Shown: positions 1-14,622, counted from the first letter of the stretch. The stretch: 64,000 nt of DNA from Amphiduros pacificus (GCA_949316495.1 OX439010.1:16734809-16798808); one strand, 5' to 3'. Notes: generated by a model from the sequence alone, not told the origin. Translations and numbers: made by a program.

Positions 1-1186
1 CCTCCACTATTATGTATGGATTTCACATTGGTGGTCCCAGTAATGACAAGATACTATGTATCCCAAATACCACTATGTATTCATTTCTGTCTGATTGATG
101 GTGTGATACAAACTCCATATGGATAATTCAGCTCACTATGAGAAACGGTATCAGTGAGCCCAGATCTCTGTGTACTTCAACCTGCCACCATCTATTTTTT
201 TTTCTCTTCCATATACTCTGATCCATTACATTGGCAACTACACTATTTCTCCATCATTTTTCAGTGTGTGAGCATGTGATGCCATTTGAGCTGCCATAAA
301 CTTATATTATGAAATATGTTGAGCTTACATAATGTGGTGCTCAACTCTCTCCCCTATAAATGGTCTAACGCAGTGAGGGCATTACATTATTCATATAAGC
401 AAATATTGATGAGGTGTATCCAGCATTACTGAGATATCACAGAATCATAAATACCAGATTATGGTCAAACAGTCATGATGGTTGGCTGTGATCTATGCGT
501 TAATACATTAGGGCCTGGTTCAGCACACACAGTGCAGATGACACAGTATACCCCCATCTGTGTATTGATCTGTCTGCAGGTTTACATGACAGTCACAATG
601 TGATATTTCATCTGTCATGTCCATTAAGGATTAGTAGATGTGAAGTGGGCAGAATGGCTTGCCCTTGAGCCTGGTCTTTGTCTGAGAGCTTACCCAGAGA
701 TGCAGGGGAGTCTCTTAACACGCACATGGCGGCCTGTGTGCACCAGAGGGGGTTACCTGATCAAACCCTTATCTCAACCTCACTGCCTTCTCTTACCACC
801 CTACATAAATAAACCCAATTGATGACAATATCCCAGCACAACATATATCGCATGTGGTAACTAGAGCTTTGCAAACATTCATCAGAAGGGTTCAACTGTA
901 GGTCTAAGGCCTGGTTGGCCAAGAGCTGTGTGTGAGAAGGTTGGCCTACTATTTCTTTATCCTTATTCTTTCCCTTCTTTCTCCACCCCCATATGCTTAA
1001 ATACAAGGCAGTATTTCACCGCAACTCACACATAAATCAACATTCAACCTGAAAGACATTATTTACCCCTGCCATGAGCTGGCATAAAGTACTAAGATTA
1101 GTGTGTAAACATCTCTATGCTGCTTACAAGCTGACAGAATGCTACAAATGATATTAATACAGTCAATCCCCCTTTCATAAGCACCT

Positions 1187-1195
1187 AATATATAT

Positions 1196-1229
<34 letters not shown>
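1187..1229. repeat. (TA)n microsatellite, interrupted
   Basis: About 43 bp of alternating TA with one TAATA interruption near the middle. Self-complementary AT repeats of this kind are the commonest simple repeat in the window. Confidence 0.9.
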
Positions 1230-1470
1230 CATCAATGTGTGTTTGTGTTTTATCTACATTGATTGCATAATTATGAAATAACAGGATACACATGTTCACA
1301 TATTCAGATGAGTTAATAAAAAGTGGGCCACAATATGAATATAATATCACAGCCCAGATACAACACGTTATATTACAACCATTATATTTGATGTAGTATT
1401 GATTATATCTTTATTTCTGTATTTATTGTGATGGAATAAATACTTAATATAAATAAAAATATGTGTAAGA

Positions 1471-1485
1471 TTATATATATATTAT

Positions 1486-1525
<40 letters not shown>

Positions 1526-1526
1526 G
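1471..1526. repeat. Compound (TA)n / (CA)n microsatellite
   Basis: Two TA blocks are separated by a short ACACACA stretch and followed by a GTATATATG end. It lies about 240 bp from the preceding TA array. Confidence 0.88.
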
Positions 1527-2092
1527 TTGACTTTTTATATAATGAATAATGCAATAAACAGCTGTGACCATTGACAAACATATGTGAAATAACACATCAT
1601 TATAGTGTGCAGTGGGTAAATCCATCCATCAGTATACTTTCGTGGCAGTATTTTACACAAGTCCCACATGCTCATATATTGACCTATGTTAGACTGAACA
1701 AACACCGAGCTTATACCAAATACACTGCGCTGTCAACTGGAGTGTATGCATGTTTTATGGGGCTGATTGCTATGCCATGCACATATTGACCCCCTCATGA
1801 TATCAATATGATAGACTGTATCAATAACAAGGCCCTGTAGTCCGCCTTATCAGGATTAAAGAGAAATATCCTGATATCTGTGAGCACATACAATAGAACA
1901 AAGAGCACCATTTTTCTCATATCTTTGTAGGTGTGGCATTTGTATTTTACTGTCACCACCTGTTGTGATTCGTTTCCATCTTGATAGCTGTTTCCACTCT
2001 ATTTTCTGACATGTTTTTTTATAAATAATATATAATTTTTGTTATGTTTAGCTTTCTTTACAGACCAGACTACTTTTATCATTACTGTAAAT

Positions 2093-2495
2093 ATTATCGA
2101 TCCTGCTATTATCATTGTCAAGTCAGTGGAACAATTACTTAATGTTTTTTCAAGGCTCTCATGAATACGCCTTGTAAACCATTCTCACTTGTAAACTGTC
2201 ATTTATGAGGACACATGATTAGAATATTGCTATACCATTTAGTGTTGTAGAATGGAATAAAATGACCTTTAAATCTCCTAATTGATGGGATAAACATTAT
2301 CGATCTTTCTATTCTCATTGTCAAGTCATTGGAACACTTATTTAATGTTTTTTGTCAGGGCCATCATGAATAGGAATGTCTGCCTTGTGAACAATTCTCA
2401 CTTGGAAACTCATTTTCTACATGATTAGGATCTCACCATACTGTTTAGCATTAAAAATACTGTGACCTTTAAATCTCCTAATTAAAGGGATGAAC
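2093..2495. repeat. Diverged tandem duplication, two ~200-bp copies
   Basis: Copy 1 spans about 2093-2295 and copy 2 about 2296-2495, head to tail. Shared landmarks occur in the same order: ATTATCGATC near the start, CATTGTCAAGTCA, TTAATGTTTTTT, ATCATGAATA or CTCATGAATA, ATTCTCACTTG, then GACCTTTAAATCTCCTAATT near the end. Small indels and scattered substitutions separate them; by eye they are roughly three-quarters or more identical. No coding potential is visible. It could be a segmental duplication or two adjacent copies of an unknown repeat family. Confidence 0.85.
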
Positions 2496-5010
2496 CTAAT
2501 GTGTTTAGGGACACCTGTACATAAAAATGTGAACATAACCTCATGTTACATATATCCGATATATTAATAATACCTGTGTATCAGGACTGGAATATCGGAT
2601 GATTTAATAAGGGGTTCTATAGTAAGTATTGATGTTTGAACCTAGAGGCCAATGGTAAATATACCCATACGTGACTACTTTGACTATGTACAGTCATATT
2701 GATTGGATAAATTGAGACAACAATTTAAGCAGAAATATGTTGCTCCATTTGCAACAGTGTGTCAAAGATTTGATAAAGAACATGAGCTCATTTCCTGGGA
2801 AAGACAACTATACATACACATAATTGAATATCTCTTCAAGTTGACAGACGTTTCAACAGGTATATGATTCTGTCGTTTTTTTCATAATAAAGAAAAACGG
2901 TCTTCATTTATCAAAACAATTAAATGTTGGTGTTTCTACCCAATCATTATACACAATTTACATTTCGTATCTGAGTGGATAAAGGAAATCATTAATTCAT
3001 TTTAATGAAATTGAGACAATAGTATAGGATACATTGGTGTTTTATTGATAGAATGAAATAACGCTTTGTGGTTGCCATCCTTTATAACATGAAATCCACC
3101 AAAGTATATCGATTTTCTTTTTTCTTCACATTCCCGAGATAGATGGAGTGTTATTCTATTCATGTTTTAAAATCCAATCAATATAATCTTTAATCTTTTT
3201 CTATTTTATTGAGATAAAAATTGCATATCACATGATGTGAAAAACATGATAAAAATGGTGTATTGGCCATACATTAATATATAAATCATATTATTTATGG
3301 TTACCATAATGGTATCCAGGATAACCACGCATGCATTAATCATATCTGATTCACTGCATTCATATCTTCCTTTCCAGAAAATACCTAACATTTCTCTTGT
3401 AAAATATTCCTGTGAGCCTTTTCCCCCAGATGTAAAGGACTGCATTATTATGCCTGTGATATATCTCATCAGCATGTTACTGCACAGTGTGTATGCCTAT
3501 TTAGTGTATTTACCAGGAGGTTGCCTTCAGAGAATCAGTTCTTGAAGCAGGAGCCAGCCACTCAGAATATGGCCCACATAACATTACATCTATGCTTAGT
3601 CCCTTAGGGCACTCATATAAGCTCTTCAATCCAGTATGCTCACCCAGCTGAAAGCACCAAAGAAAATCGACTGAGGCTTGTATCGCTACCAACACAGACA
3701 CTGTAATTTAGCAAATTCTGTCTCCACTGTTACACTGCTACTCATTATTCACTTTATATTAGAAAGGCACTGGCTTTGTTTGCTTTAGAGATAATGAAAT
3801 AATAAAGATACCCTGCCTAATGTAGGATTTTTTTGCATTACAGGCTAACAATGAACATGCTTGAAATATTCATCATGACATTTAAGAAAAATGGAACAAG
3901 GGTGATGTATTATGCTGTTAGTATATTGTATTAGATAATCGCTTTTTATCACTGATTATCAAAGCCCTGTTTTGTCATGCAAAAAAACACAAACAAGTTT
4001 GGTGTCTTTTATATTCTGCACACATGGTATGGGCTATGATTTGTGGGTCTGTAGGTGTTTGGTTCACTGTTTGGCTCTGGCCTGTACTCATGAGGTAGAT
4101 GACACTGTAACAGCCAGCTTGTTCATAGCAGCCACCTTATCTGACCACCCATGTCTGTTTCACCACCAGGCATCGATTTCCTTGCCAATCAGTGTTCCTT
4201 TCTGTGTGAGTGTGGTGCGATCTAATAGACAAAGCAGCACATCAGGGATGGAATATACATGTATGTCTTTTTCAGAACTGATTCTCTCTTGTATCCTCTT
4301 GAAGATCTATATTTGACCGATATAAATATCTTATCCCTTAAATGGCCGATTGTACACACACCCAATAATAACACGGGGACAGTAAAACAAAGATCCAGAA
4401 ATTAATGGATTGTATGGACCTCTAGTTATGCCACTCCACCCTGGTGCATGTGAATGCAGAAAGGGTGAGTTCCTGGCAGCAGCTTCAGAGAGAAGGGTCA
4501 GGACTGCAGGTCATGGCCCTTACCTGCTTCCAACCCACTGGGCCTGGCTTAAAGTTCTCTTTAGGCACTAATAAAATGCTCCATAAATCAAAATGGAACC
4601 AGGATATTAGGTGAACTGGGCAATAAATGCATGTTTATAGTGATGGAATATTTAGATGATGTAATTATGCAGCATGTCAAGCTATCAGTGCTTCACATGA
4701 CAGTTTAATTATTTTCCTCGAATTCGGTAACAGATGTTGTATTGTTCCTGTTGTTATATACTGTACTAACTGCCTGCATGAAAACAGAATATTTTTGTGC
4801 AAATCCTATTCACTCACAATAATTATTTTAAATTCCTGCTGTGAAAACAGCTCCATAGAGACGGATTGGATAACTTCTATATAGATACATGCTTTTAATA
4901 CACCTTGCACAGGACCTGTTTTTAAAATAGGTGCACTGAACATATATTTCTAATTATCCATGTTATATGGACATAGATATTGAAAGATAGATACGACACT
5001 ATAAGAAAGA
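2496..5010. other. Noncoding, no gene recognised
   Basis: Mostly unique-looking AT-rich sequence. The longest open frame (3972-4316, 114 codons, + strand) has no recognisable domain. I see no RNA gene, and no repeat longer than a short homopolymer. Confidence 0.55.
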
Positions 5011-5092
5011 CAGTGGTGTAGCCAGGATTTTCTAAAGGGGGGGGGGTCATTATCATTATCAGCCCCCTTAGTACTCGTGGCTGTAGCCACTG
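5011..5092. mobile_element. Tiny MITE-like remnant with imperfect terminal inverted repeats
   Basis: The segment opens with CAGTGGTGTAGCCAGGA and closes with TGGCTGTAGCCACTG, whose reverse complement is CAGTGGCTACAGCCA, so the ends form an imperfect inverted repeat of about 15 bp. AAAGA immediately precedes the left end (5006-5010) and immediately follows the right end (5093-5097), as a short target duplication would. A G-run (5037-5046) and a CCCCC stretch inside could extend the hairpin. The CAGTGGYGTAGCCAGGA terminus is a style I know from DNA-transposon ends in many animals. At 82 bp it can only be a non-autonomous relic. The family is unassigned. Confidence 0.45.
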
Positions 5093-7952
5093 AAAGACAT
5101 ATAGGTTTCTTTCATTTATCATTGGCCATGTTTATGTTTGTTGAATGGATATATATATATATATAAAACAAGTGGGGTTTTGGCAATGTTGTAGTGCCCC
5201 CATACCCACATTGGAAAGGCCAAAGGAAACAGGTATGTTTTGTCAAGGCATAACACTTCCTTTCCTTGATCCTAGTGTCAGAAGGACACCTGGGAGTTTT
5301 ATGACCAGCCTCCAAAGCAGAGAAGGTCATGCTTTCCTATTCTGCCTGCCTCTACGCACGCCAGACATCATTAAATTTTCACAAGACAGCTCTTGCTAAT
5401 GCTTTAAAACCACTATAGGTCCAGTGAGTGCCAATGGCCAAATGAGAAGGAAGCCAATGTGGTTACTAAGGGATTTGTACCTGACCTCCCGAGAAGCCAC
5501 TGAGGTGGACCTTCTTCCCCCTGGCCAGCCAGCTCATTGGCAGGCAGGGCAGGCTTGCTCTGAGCTGTCTAGAAATAATGAGCCGGAGGGAGTCAGTATG
5601 GAAATAGGTGCAGGGGTCTGACTTTCCTCGGCATGCCTCGTTTAACACTAGATATTCTCACCTTTCCCTCATATAATGAAGGAGGGCAGGGGGGTTCTGC
5701 AATATAATTTGTACTTCAAGCTCTCCACGTCTTTGTGTCAGTGTTTTTCTGGCGCGCTAGCCATTGCATTGAAGTGGTTTGGAAATACATTGTATGTCCA
5801 CAGCGCGTCTCATGGAAGCATGGGCGAGGAGGCTCGAGCTCGATTAATTTTGTCGGCAGTTTCAACATGAGAGCGAGTCCCTTTGTGTGAAGCATTGATC
5901 GCGGGGCTTCACCAAAGCCCTGAACATGCCTAGAATCGCTTCCTTCTCTCCTCGCTGAAAGACTAAAAGCACATTGCAAGTTAAGCAGCCTCTGCTTTTA
6001 CCGATTTTATGGGAATAGGACACTATTTATAAACAGACATGAGTGCAAAAGAACAATTCTGTTTTACCAGACACCTTTTGTGTTTTGAGGGTATTCTCCA
6101 AACCCCATTTACAGCATGGGAATACCAATGTTATGGATATCCTGAAAGAAATTCTATAACTTAGCATTTCCTTTCCATGAAATGTGACTACCTGATAATA
6201 TGCAGTCTTCCGGTGTGGTCCCTTCTATATTTGTCACATGACTATCATGTGATACCGTTGCATGATGGGAACATAATGCGTGCTTCCTGTAGATTAATCA
6301 TATGAGATATCCATTCATTTCTTTCTCTAATGGTTTTGTGCTTACTTGGTAATAAAGGGTAGTCACTCAACATTGTGTGTGGTTTATTTGCCCTGACAAT
6401 TGTACATCAATGCATGTGCCTGAAAACAAATATAACTTACACACTTGTGATGGTGCCTGTTTAACTTGGATACATATTGCTTTTTGGTTCATCTTCAGGT
6501 TTCACTGTCTCTCGTGCACAATAAAAGACTACCATTATCAACAATCAGGTTTTTATGTACCTTGTGATAATCCGATACAGCAGGTCTGTGTTGACTGTGG
6601 CTTTGGGAATATCTGGAGTTTTATTATAAATTGGAGATGGGCTCTTAGAATATCTTAGATCTCCATCTAAAACCCTGTATGTGTTGTTATTAGAATATAC
6701 TGAAAATCGAAAAGGGTAAAATATTTGAAATATGTGACTTTTTTCCAAGCTGACAGCAAATATTTGATTGTTACTTTTCCCCGTGATTATATACCCCTGG
6801 TGTATAGAGGAAGGGGTGTCAAGGTAAGTCAAATGAGTCAAGGTAAGTCAAAGTATCCATGTATTCTTGTATTGGAGAAGATATCGATATCAGATATAAT
6901 GGATCCTTGAGTATGTTATAATCAATAGTCTATTTATAGTGCTTAACGCATTAGTATGTATTGTAGATAAGACATAAAACATATCAACTTCCTTAATGTC
7001 AACTACAGGAGATAGATTTTGGGATTCTGTCTTTTTTAGTGCATAATATAGATTATATCTTGAAGATATTTATTGCTTCATTGTTTTTTGCACTCATGTA
7101 AGCTTTATTTAGTGTGTATTGCAGTTTCAGCTTTAACGTATCTATAGTACAGATAAAAAGCATTAAGATGTCTATTGCTTTAGTATATAACGTGAATTGG
7201 ATATTGAGGATGATTTTGTTAGTGCTTCAGTGTGTTGTAATGTAGTTGGGATATTGGAAACAGTTGCTGCTTGGCCATCATTATTGCTGTCAGTTTTGAT
7301 GTGATCACTGGATGCTGGTTGATGCATGGCGCTGTCTCAATACTGGCGCCGACCGGTTGCCGGCTGCATGTTTGTCATGCCACGGGGCTTCAGCATTTGA
7401 CATTTCAATGGGATTGCGCCTGTGGAGCATTATAACAGTACACAATAATACACAAGTAAGGTGACAGACTGTTTATTGATAATGTGTGTACAGGCAGTAC
7501 CGCTGAGACACTTGCTCCATATGTATGACATACTTGTCTGATCAATTCATCACAGTACCAAGTAACCATGATATAAATATGATGTCATGTAATCTACAAA
7601 ATGTAATAGATTTTGGCAGTATCTGAAACAGATACGTTTATCAATAAGAAGATGGAAGCGAGGGAACATGATTAAAATCAAATCGTATAAAATAAATTAT
7701 GAAGTAGTTCATTAGTCTCTATTCAATTGTAATAACACTGCCGTATCAAGTTTTGATTTTATCAGGCACCTGTTTTCCTGGAGTAAAATATCTAGATATA
7801 CTAACTTCTCAAATGTCAAGTACACAATGTTGCACATGTGACACAATGGAGGAAGTTATTAATATTGTGGTTAAGCATTTAAACACATTACAAAATAACA
7901 GTCAAAGTTGCACCAAAGTTACGATACATATTTATTATCTTGAATATATTTT
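5093..7952. other. Noncoding, no gene recognised
   Basis: A short (TA)n run lies at 5147-5164. The 5400-6000 part is a little GC-richer (cggcatgcctcg, ggcgcgctagcc), but its open frames on both strands match no family I know and lack exon boundaries I would trust. A small direct repeat of AGGTAAGTCAAA sits near 6822-6850. Confidence 0.5.
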
Positions 7953-7960
7953 CATATATA

Positions 7961-8024
<64 letters not shown>
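7953..8024. repeat. (TA)n microsatellite, ~72 bp
   Basis: Nearly pure TA alternation with one TTA phase slip near 7969. Translated frames through it give Tyr-Ile runs that are artefacts. Confidence 0.93.
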
Positions 8025-8027
<3 letters not shown>

Positions 8028-11000
8028 ACAACGATGAGTGATGGTACTCGTATTGAATTAATATGTTGTTATTCCCACTATGACATGCATCATGATAGCA
8101 AAAACACATTTGACTGTTGCCCAAAAATATTGTGTTCAGACCACATTCTTATTTCAACTGCTAATTTCATTAAATAATCTATTGATTCCATGTGTGTGAC
8201 ACTAGTTACTTGACAGTACAATAAAGCCTCTGTGTGAATACATAACCCTGCCAATAACTGTTAATGAATAAAACTGCAAAGCACAATATATCTACTGGCA
8301 ATTATGCCATGTAATTTACGGTGCTATCATAATATTGTTGTACATGGCTATGAGCCAAGAAACATGTCAATAGCTGTTGGAGTGGTGTAACTGATTTCCA
8401 CTTGAATAAGGCATGTAGTCACACTATATAAGACACAAAGTGCAGCACATAAATTGGGAAATGCACTCCAGCAACTTCAAAGCACCTGGAAAACCATGCT
8501 TCTATGATCAAGAGCACGTAGAGATGAAGAGAGGCATGCATATTAGGTGTGGAATGTGTCTAAATAACTCCAGGAAAGATATCATTATTTTGTGTCGCTT
8601 GATAGAAGTACAAGTTTTGAATAAGTTGGAATTGATTTCCTGCGTAGCAAGTAAATATGAAATCCCCGGATGAAATCAAACACCTGAGTAAAACCTAATT
8701 CATTGCATTCTAAATTTTTCTACATGACAAAAGACTTTAATAACACAAACACTTCTGCATTTCATATCACTTCAGTATATGAAATTAAACGTCAATAAAT
8801 AAACTACTTCTCTTTATTGTTAGGAATGTATGAACTACAAAATATTTATGCCATATCATCTATGTTGGTATACTTCACACCAAACAATTGATATAAGAAA
8901 TATGTTATTTCTGCAGCTATTTATGACGTAATGTGCCACTTCTGTTTCCATATATTTGTGTATCTCTCCGTGCTTTTTACTTTTTGATACAATGTTAATT
9001 ATAACATTGAATTTTAGTTTGCAGGCCAAAAATAAAGATTAGAATCTTTATTTAATCAATATGTGGCCACGTGTAATGTTTAAACAGACTCTAGTGAGAG
9101 ATAATTGTGTATCTTATGTATTGATTTATCTCTTGTATGTTTGACAATGATATCAACATGTTGAAATTCAACATCCCACAGATAAAGAGATAAAAGCTTC
9201 ACACTAGTACACATGTTGCAATTTCGACTTGGTGTATTGAAATAAGACTTAACTGCCATGCCAATTTCTGTGACTCAGGATTATGGCGTGCGGTTTCGTT
9301 CAGAGCACAACGTATTAAGTGACACACACTTTTGCCATTGTTGTCCATTTCATAGTGATAACATGAAATGACATCCATGTTATGATACACAATTAGTGAA
9401 ATCTATAATTATTGTTGTTCAATGACACCACATTTGCAGATAAGAACTATGCTGACATCCTTATTCATATTGTAAGATTTAAATAGACACCCAATCAAAT
9501 ATTTATGCCATACTTTATACACACTATTAGAGCATTGATCCATTTATCACTGCATAAAATTGACAATTTAAAGCTTTAATCCAGTGACTTACAAACACAT
9601 TTCAATGGCTAACTTAACGTACAGGATGAATGGTGTCTTTGTATGTGGTGGAATATTTCAAATCTTGCATGGACTACTGAGCAGATAACATTTGTTATTC
9701 ACACCAATGATTATACTATTGACCTGATATTATCTTCATGTATAATTAATTACATTGAATTGAAGTCATTATCTTAATTTGTGATGAGTAACAAATGGCA
9801 AACGCCGTTGACATTTAAATCATACTTCAGGATATTTGAATTAGTGGTCTGGTTTTTAGATCCTTCTTGTTATCAAATGAGGACAACGACTGCATTTGTG
9901 TTTTTATTCTTCCCTATAAAAATGAAACAGGATTACCAATTACAAATTCTATAAGTGGTCCACGTGAACAGAAGCGTAAATTAAACACTGGCATTGTATT
10001 CCCACAACACATTCATGACAGATAAACAAATCATGGCGGTTGATGAGTGAAATGGGTCATGTCTTTCCTTTTGCCAGAAATGCGCATCTAAATGAAGGGT
10101 AGGGCAATGCATATGAGAGAGGGCTTTTACTTTGTCCTTGAGAGGGCCAGTGTTGCTATGGTGGAGAGCACCGGGCTCTGTCCTTTATCACTCTGGCCAC
10201 GCATCTAATCCCCCCAACACGTCAATAGCTTCTCTATTCACTGTAATTTGACAGTGTTCGCTCGGCTGCTTGCAGAGTGTGGATTCGCCTCACACACTGG
10301 TTAGAACTGGTGCCCCCAACAGAGCCATCTTCCCTTGAGGTCGATATCTTGCCACCAGACATTTGATCCTAATCTTAGCGAATTGCCTCCCCTTCACAAC
10401 TATTTATGGAATGAAGACCATATCCTTAATACCGCTTCATGCACTGTGCCAAAACTAGCAGTTCACAAACCAGTCAGTCACCAATCATTTGTCAATTTCA
10501 CCATCCATTGTCAATTTCACTAGAGTGAGACATTTATTTGATGCTTTCATGTGTGTTTCAATGCAGGGAGAGAGGGGTTTGAGGGTGGGGGGGGGTGAGA
10601 CCTAGTGAGAAGGAAAAGGCAAGTGGAGTGTCTTAGTGTGGAAGTGCTAGGTTGAGTAGAGAGAGAGAGAGAGGTCTGCTCTTCTCCATGACATGGTTGT
10701 GTACAGATTGATGGGTGTCTGAATACAGCCGAGAAGCCCCGGAAAGATAAGCTACACCTAAACACCACGAGGAACATGGCAAATGTATGATCGGTCACGA
10801 TGCCTGACAGTCTTTCTTCATTAGATGGCTTGCCAGGGCGGGCGAGCTAGAAATGAGGCCTCGTGAATCCACCACAAGCCTGGGGGCACTGGAGAAGGAT
10901 CAATATCCCAGTTCCGGGGGAACCGATGGGGATTTTACAATCACTGGGTCTTTGTGTAGAAGACTATTGCCATCATCAGATGGTAAATTGCTATGCTAGT

Positions 11001-14000
11001 AATTATTGTTCTCTGGTAGTACAGGAAATTGTTTATAAACACTAGGTAGGGCCTGGCTAGTGTGATATATGGTGATCATCGACAGCAAGGCCCTTTGTAC
11101 TCTATGTGTGCAGTCTGGATACAATTACATCGACGTGTCAACTCATACATGATGTTATTGGTGAAATATTCATGAAATAAAGAAATGCTAAAACCGCTTA
11201 TTGTCTGAGTCATTTCTCATAAAAGTTGTCCCTTTTACACAGAATCCTACTCACTCTAAGATATTCCTGCCTCAACCTCGGCGTTAGATTACTAATGTGG
11301 AATTATATGGTTTTATCTATCTAGGCTGTGGTCAGGCTGAGAGAGGGATGTTTGACTTTCTGTCCGTCCATAAGGTGGTAGCCATCTTGTTAGGTTTTGT
11401 AGTAATGGTGAGACATGGAAGTGGTTTCCTCTGGCATATAGTAGACCACAGCTTGCTGAATGAGACAGATCAGCTCTCAGAGACATCACAAGACTTGCTC
11501 AGCTTTTTATGGTTGCACAGTTAATGGGAAATGTGCCAACTCCTGTAAATGAAAGAAGCTGATCTGAACACAAAGTGTGCTCCGTATGCAGCATCAGAAA
11601 TGTCCATTCTTATTGTGTCCTCCTGGTACTGCTTCTGGAACATGCACACATATCTCTAATGAGGACAGATGGAATGCCGTTTGAGATTACCAACCCACCA
11701 TGAGATCAGCCAACTACAGATGAGTTCAGATGATGTCATAAATAAAACAGACAATGGCAATCAATGTGAATTTGTGACTTATTTGTCTCATTCTTCGGGT
11801 GCAGATCACACAGAAGCCCAAGCAAGGCAAAGCTTCAGATGCTGTCAAAAGCCGCTTGGTTTATAAAGTTGATTGGTTGAGGCATCTGCTAGAATATATG
11901 GGGGACGGGTATATGGAAGTGAGGTGATTTGGGAGTCAGACCACGTTTTGTGGTGGCATTTAGGTAGTGGCAGGCAGAGAGCTGAGACCCTGCAGATTGG
12001 CCATTTACATTGTGGTCTCTCGTATACAAAGCCACTGAGGCTTGCTGTGCCCCTGCTTGCCTGCGGCTCATGACTGACTTGCTTGGCATTCGTGTGAGAT
12101 GGAGTGCCCTCACAGCAAGCCAACTTGATTGAAAGCGTCTTTGAAGAGTCGGTCTTCTCTCTGGCTTGCTAAAATAGGCTGCTTGTAGCTGTGTTGCCTG
12201 GCTGCCACAAACCTCTCTCTCTCTCTCTCTCTGCTCCCCGGTATGAATATTATGCCCTTCAACATGGCTCCCCACTCAGTCACCATTGAGTACTTCTACC
12301 ATCACTTAATTGAAATTCAAATTTCTCTGCAAAGTGTGCTCTGAATTCATAGGATAAAAAGCAAAATTTGATTGTCCTCCTGAATTAATGACATTTTGGG
12401 CTTGCTTTACTGAGCTGTCACTGGGAATAAAGAAAATTAATGCCAACTAAATGTAATATTTGTCCACGGCTAATACCAGGTTTCTAGTTGTTGAGGTTTT
12501 ATCTGATGCTTTGAGTAGGAGTGATATTGTGTCTGACGTGTGTGTCAGAAATGTGACCACTATCAGATTTCAGGCTTAACAATAAAGCATCTGTGATCTG
12601 GCCTGCGTTAAACTAGAAGACTGTTTGACATGAAAGACCTCACATTTGTGTCTTCTGCTCCTCACTACTTAGATGACTACATTCTATTCTGAGTCCTTGT
12701 TCAACAAACAGCTTATATCACATACATTTAGAGAATAAAAGCATAGATAGCAAGCCATTGTGTGTGATGAATTTATTTTATATACATATTTGCCGCTGTC
12801 TGCAGGGACTGCGTTGTCAGAGGAGCCATTGTGAGTGCTATAGTAGATGGCTTGATGTATTGTATTACCTCATTCCTTGGCAGCTAGGCATGATGAGCAC
12901 GATAATGGAGACAATGTAAGCTCATTGTGAATAATCTACTGTTACCATGCGGCAGCCAATATACAGTGTGTGTTATGGAGGCATCATTGTCATATCATTA
13001 TGCTCTGGCGCAGTCCTGTAAATGCCCTATGTCACATAAGCTACGTGCACTCCCTGCCTCTTCCTGCACTCCACGGCCAAGCTACTTGGTAAAGGTCACT
13101 TAATAGAAATGTGTCATCCAAATAACAATACCATGCTTGGACCTAGCACTCTTCCTTATACATTAATAAGGCAGGAAGGGTTCTGTATGTGTAGACTTGA
13201 GTATATCTCATTAAGGTGTGGTGTTTATTCGCTTTCTTTATGAGATCTAATGTCAAATAAGGACCGCTGTGGTATAATGAGTATGAACAATAGCTTGGCA
13301 CGTTTATTCTTCAATGTTCTATCTTACATATTTCTAAAGCATGGTGAGATTTCTACTACTTAGTATTATATCTGAATAAAAAGATATTGCTACCTAACAT
13401 TTACAACAACAAAAATAAACTTGAAAACATGTTGTGTGTCAATGTAACAGATAGCATGATGTTTTCAAAGACAAAGATGTTTATCATAAAACAACATCGG
13501 GAACGGGCAACATTTGCTTTTCATTCTGATACCGTGGTAGTTGGAACAAAAGAGAATGCCTTTCGGGTCCACTTTAATCCATCTGACTTTATTGAAACGG
13601 TGTGTGTCATGCCACATGACACTGTGAGTGGGAATCAATGAGAAATAATAACGATTAGCAAGGCGTCCTATTGTATAGAGTGTTGTGCATAGGCTCGCGT
13701 GCAGAAGGGCACCAACACACTGTAGATAGCTGGCTCAAACCGGCGCTACAGCTTTTTGGCCATGGCACAATGGCCCCTGTGCCAGAAGCAGTCAAATACA
13801 CATGCAGTATTAAGTACAGGGCCCTCCTGTGACTCTTCAAAACAGTATGCAGCGCACGCACCAAGGCCTACACTCCTCAACCCTCTCAGCATTTTGTCTC
13901 CAGACTCACATGTGTCTTCTGACTAATGCCATCACTCTCCACCTGCAGTACAAAGAAGCATTGATTTCTCTATACTCTGCCTGGGAACATGCCTTCCAAG

Positions 14001-14617
14001 AAACTGTCTCCGTCCTCAGTCAAGAAGACTAAGTGGTTCCAATGCCATTTCAATGTCATATCCATCTATCTTGTTACGTATTCATTTTCCTGGATGACTT
14101 TAATCTGGGTAATCAGTTTTCGCCAGGCTTCTCTCAAGACATTTAATCACCAAATATTCTGCATTTAGTTATAAAGCTTTCCACATACAATCTTACCATT
14201 GACGTTTATACATCTTATCATGAACGCTTAAGCATTTTTTACCTCGGCATACTCATTATTAATGCCTATGAAATATTGTTTATTTCTATATCAATATATC
14301 ATGTAGTATTTATTTGCATATGGAATTGTTTAATTGTGAAACAGATCAACGTTTTGTATCTAACAGTGAAATAAATAGAACGATGTTTTCAAGAAGCAAT
14401 ATACACGAAATATGATAGATATAAATGTTATTGATATTATGTTTTGTATTCTGAATTGTACATTTACAATCAAACTCTACCATTATAACTTGTGTTCTTG
14501 AAATAATACCTATCTTATCAAACAAATTGCATTTCTGTCAATCGGTAGCAGTTTATACAAATTAGCAGATTATCTAACATATCTTACAAAACATGTTTAT
14601 AAAATATATGTATTATG

Positions 14618-14622
<5 letters not shown>
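8025..14622. other. Noncoding desert with short simple repeats
   Basis: No gene is supported. There is a poly-G-rich patch at about 10587-10597, a (GA)n run near 10660-10672, a (CT)n run at 12213-12232, and a small direct repeat of TGTCAATTTCAC near 10490-10519. Open frames are short and show no family similarity I can name. The 10.1-12.2 kb part is less AT-rich than its flanks. Confidence 0.5.
12213..12232. repeat. (CT)n microsatellite
   Basis: About ten uninterrupted CT dinucleotides, a polypyrimidine tract on the + strand (GAGA on the - strand). Confidence 0.85.

Larger units (their letters stand above)
1..2092. other. AT-rich noncoding desert, left edge
   Basis: I see no gene here. Open frames are short (under 100 codons), resemble no protein family I know and have no convincing splice context. 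The sequence is AT-rich and contains two (TA)n arrays listed separately. Nothing resembling a tRNA, rRNA or promoter was recognised. Confidence 0.6.

Noticed and set aside
3972-4316. A 114-codon open frame, Cys- and Ser-rich, + strand
   Set aside because: No similarity to a known Cys-rich family, no regular cysteine spacing, and AT-rich noncoding surroundings.
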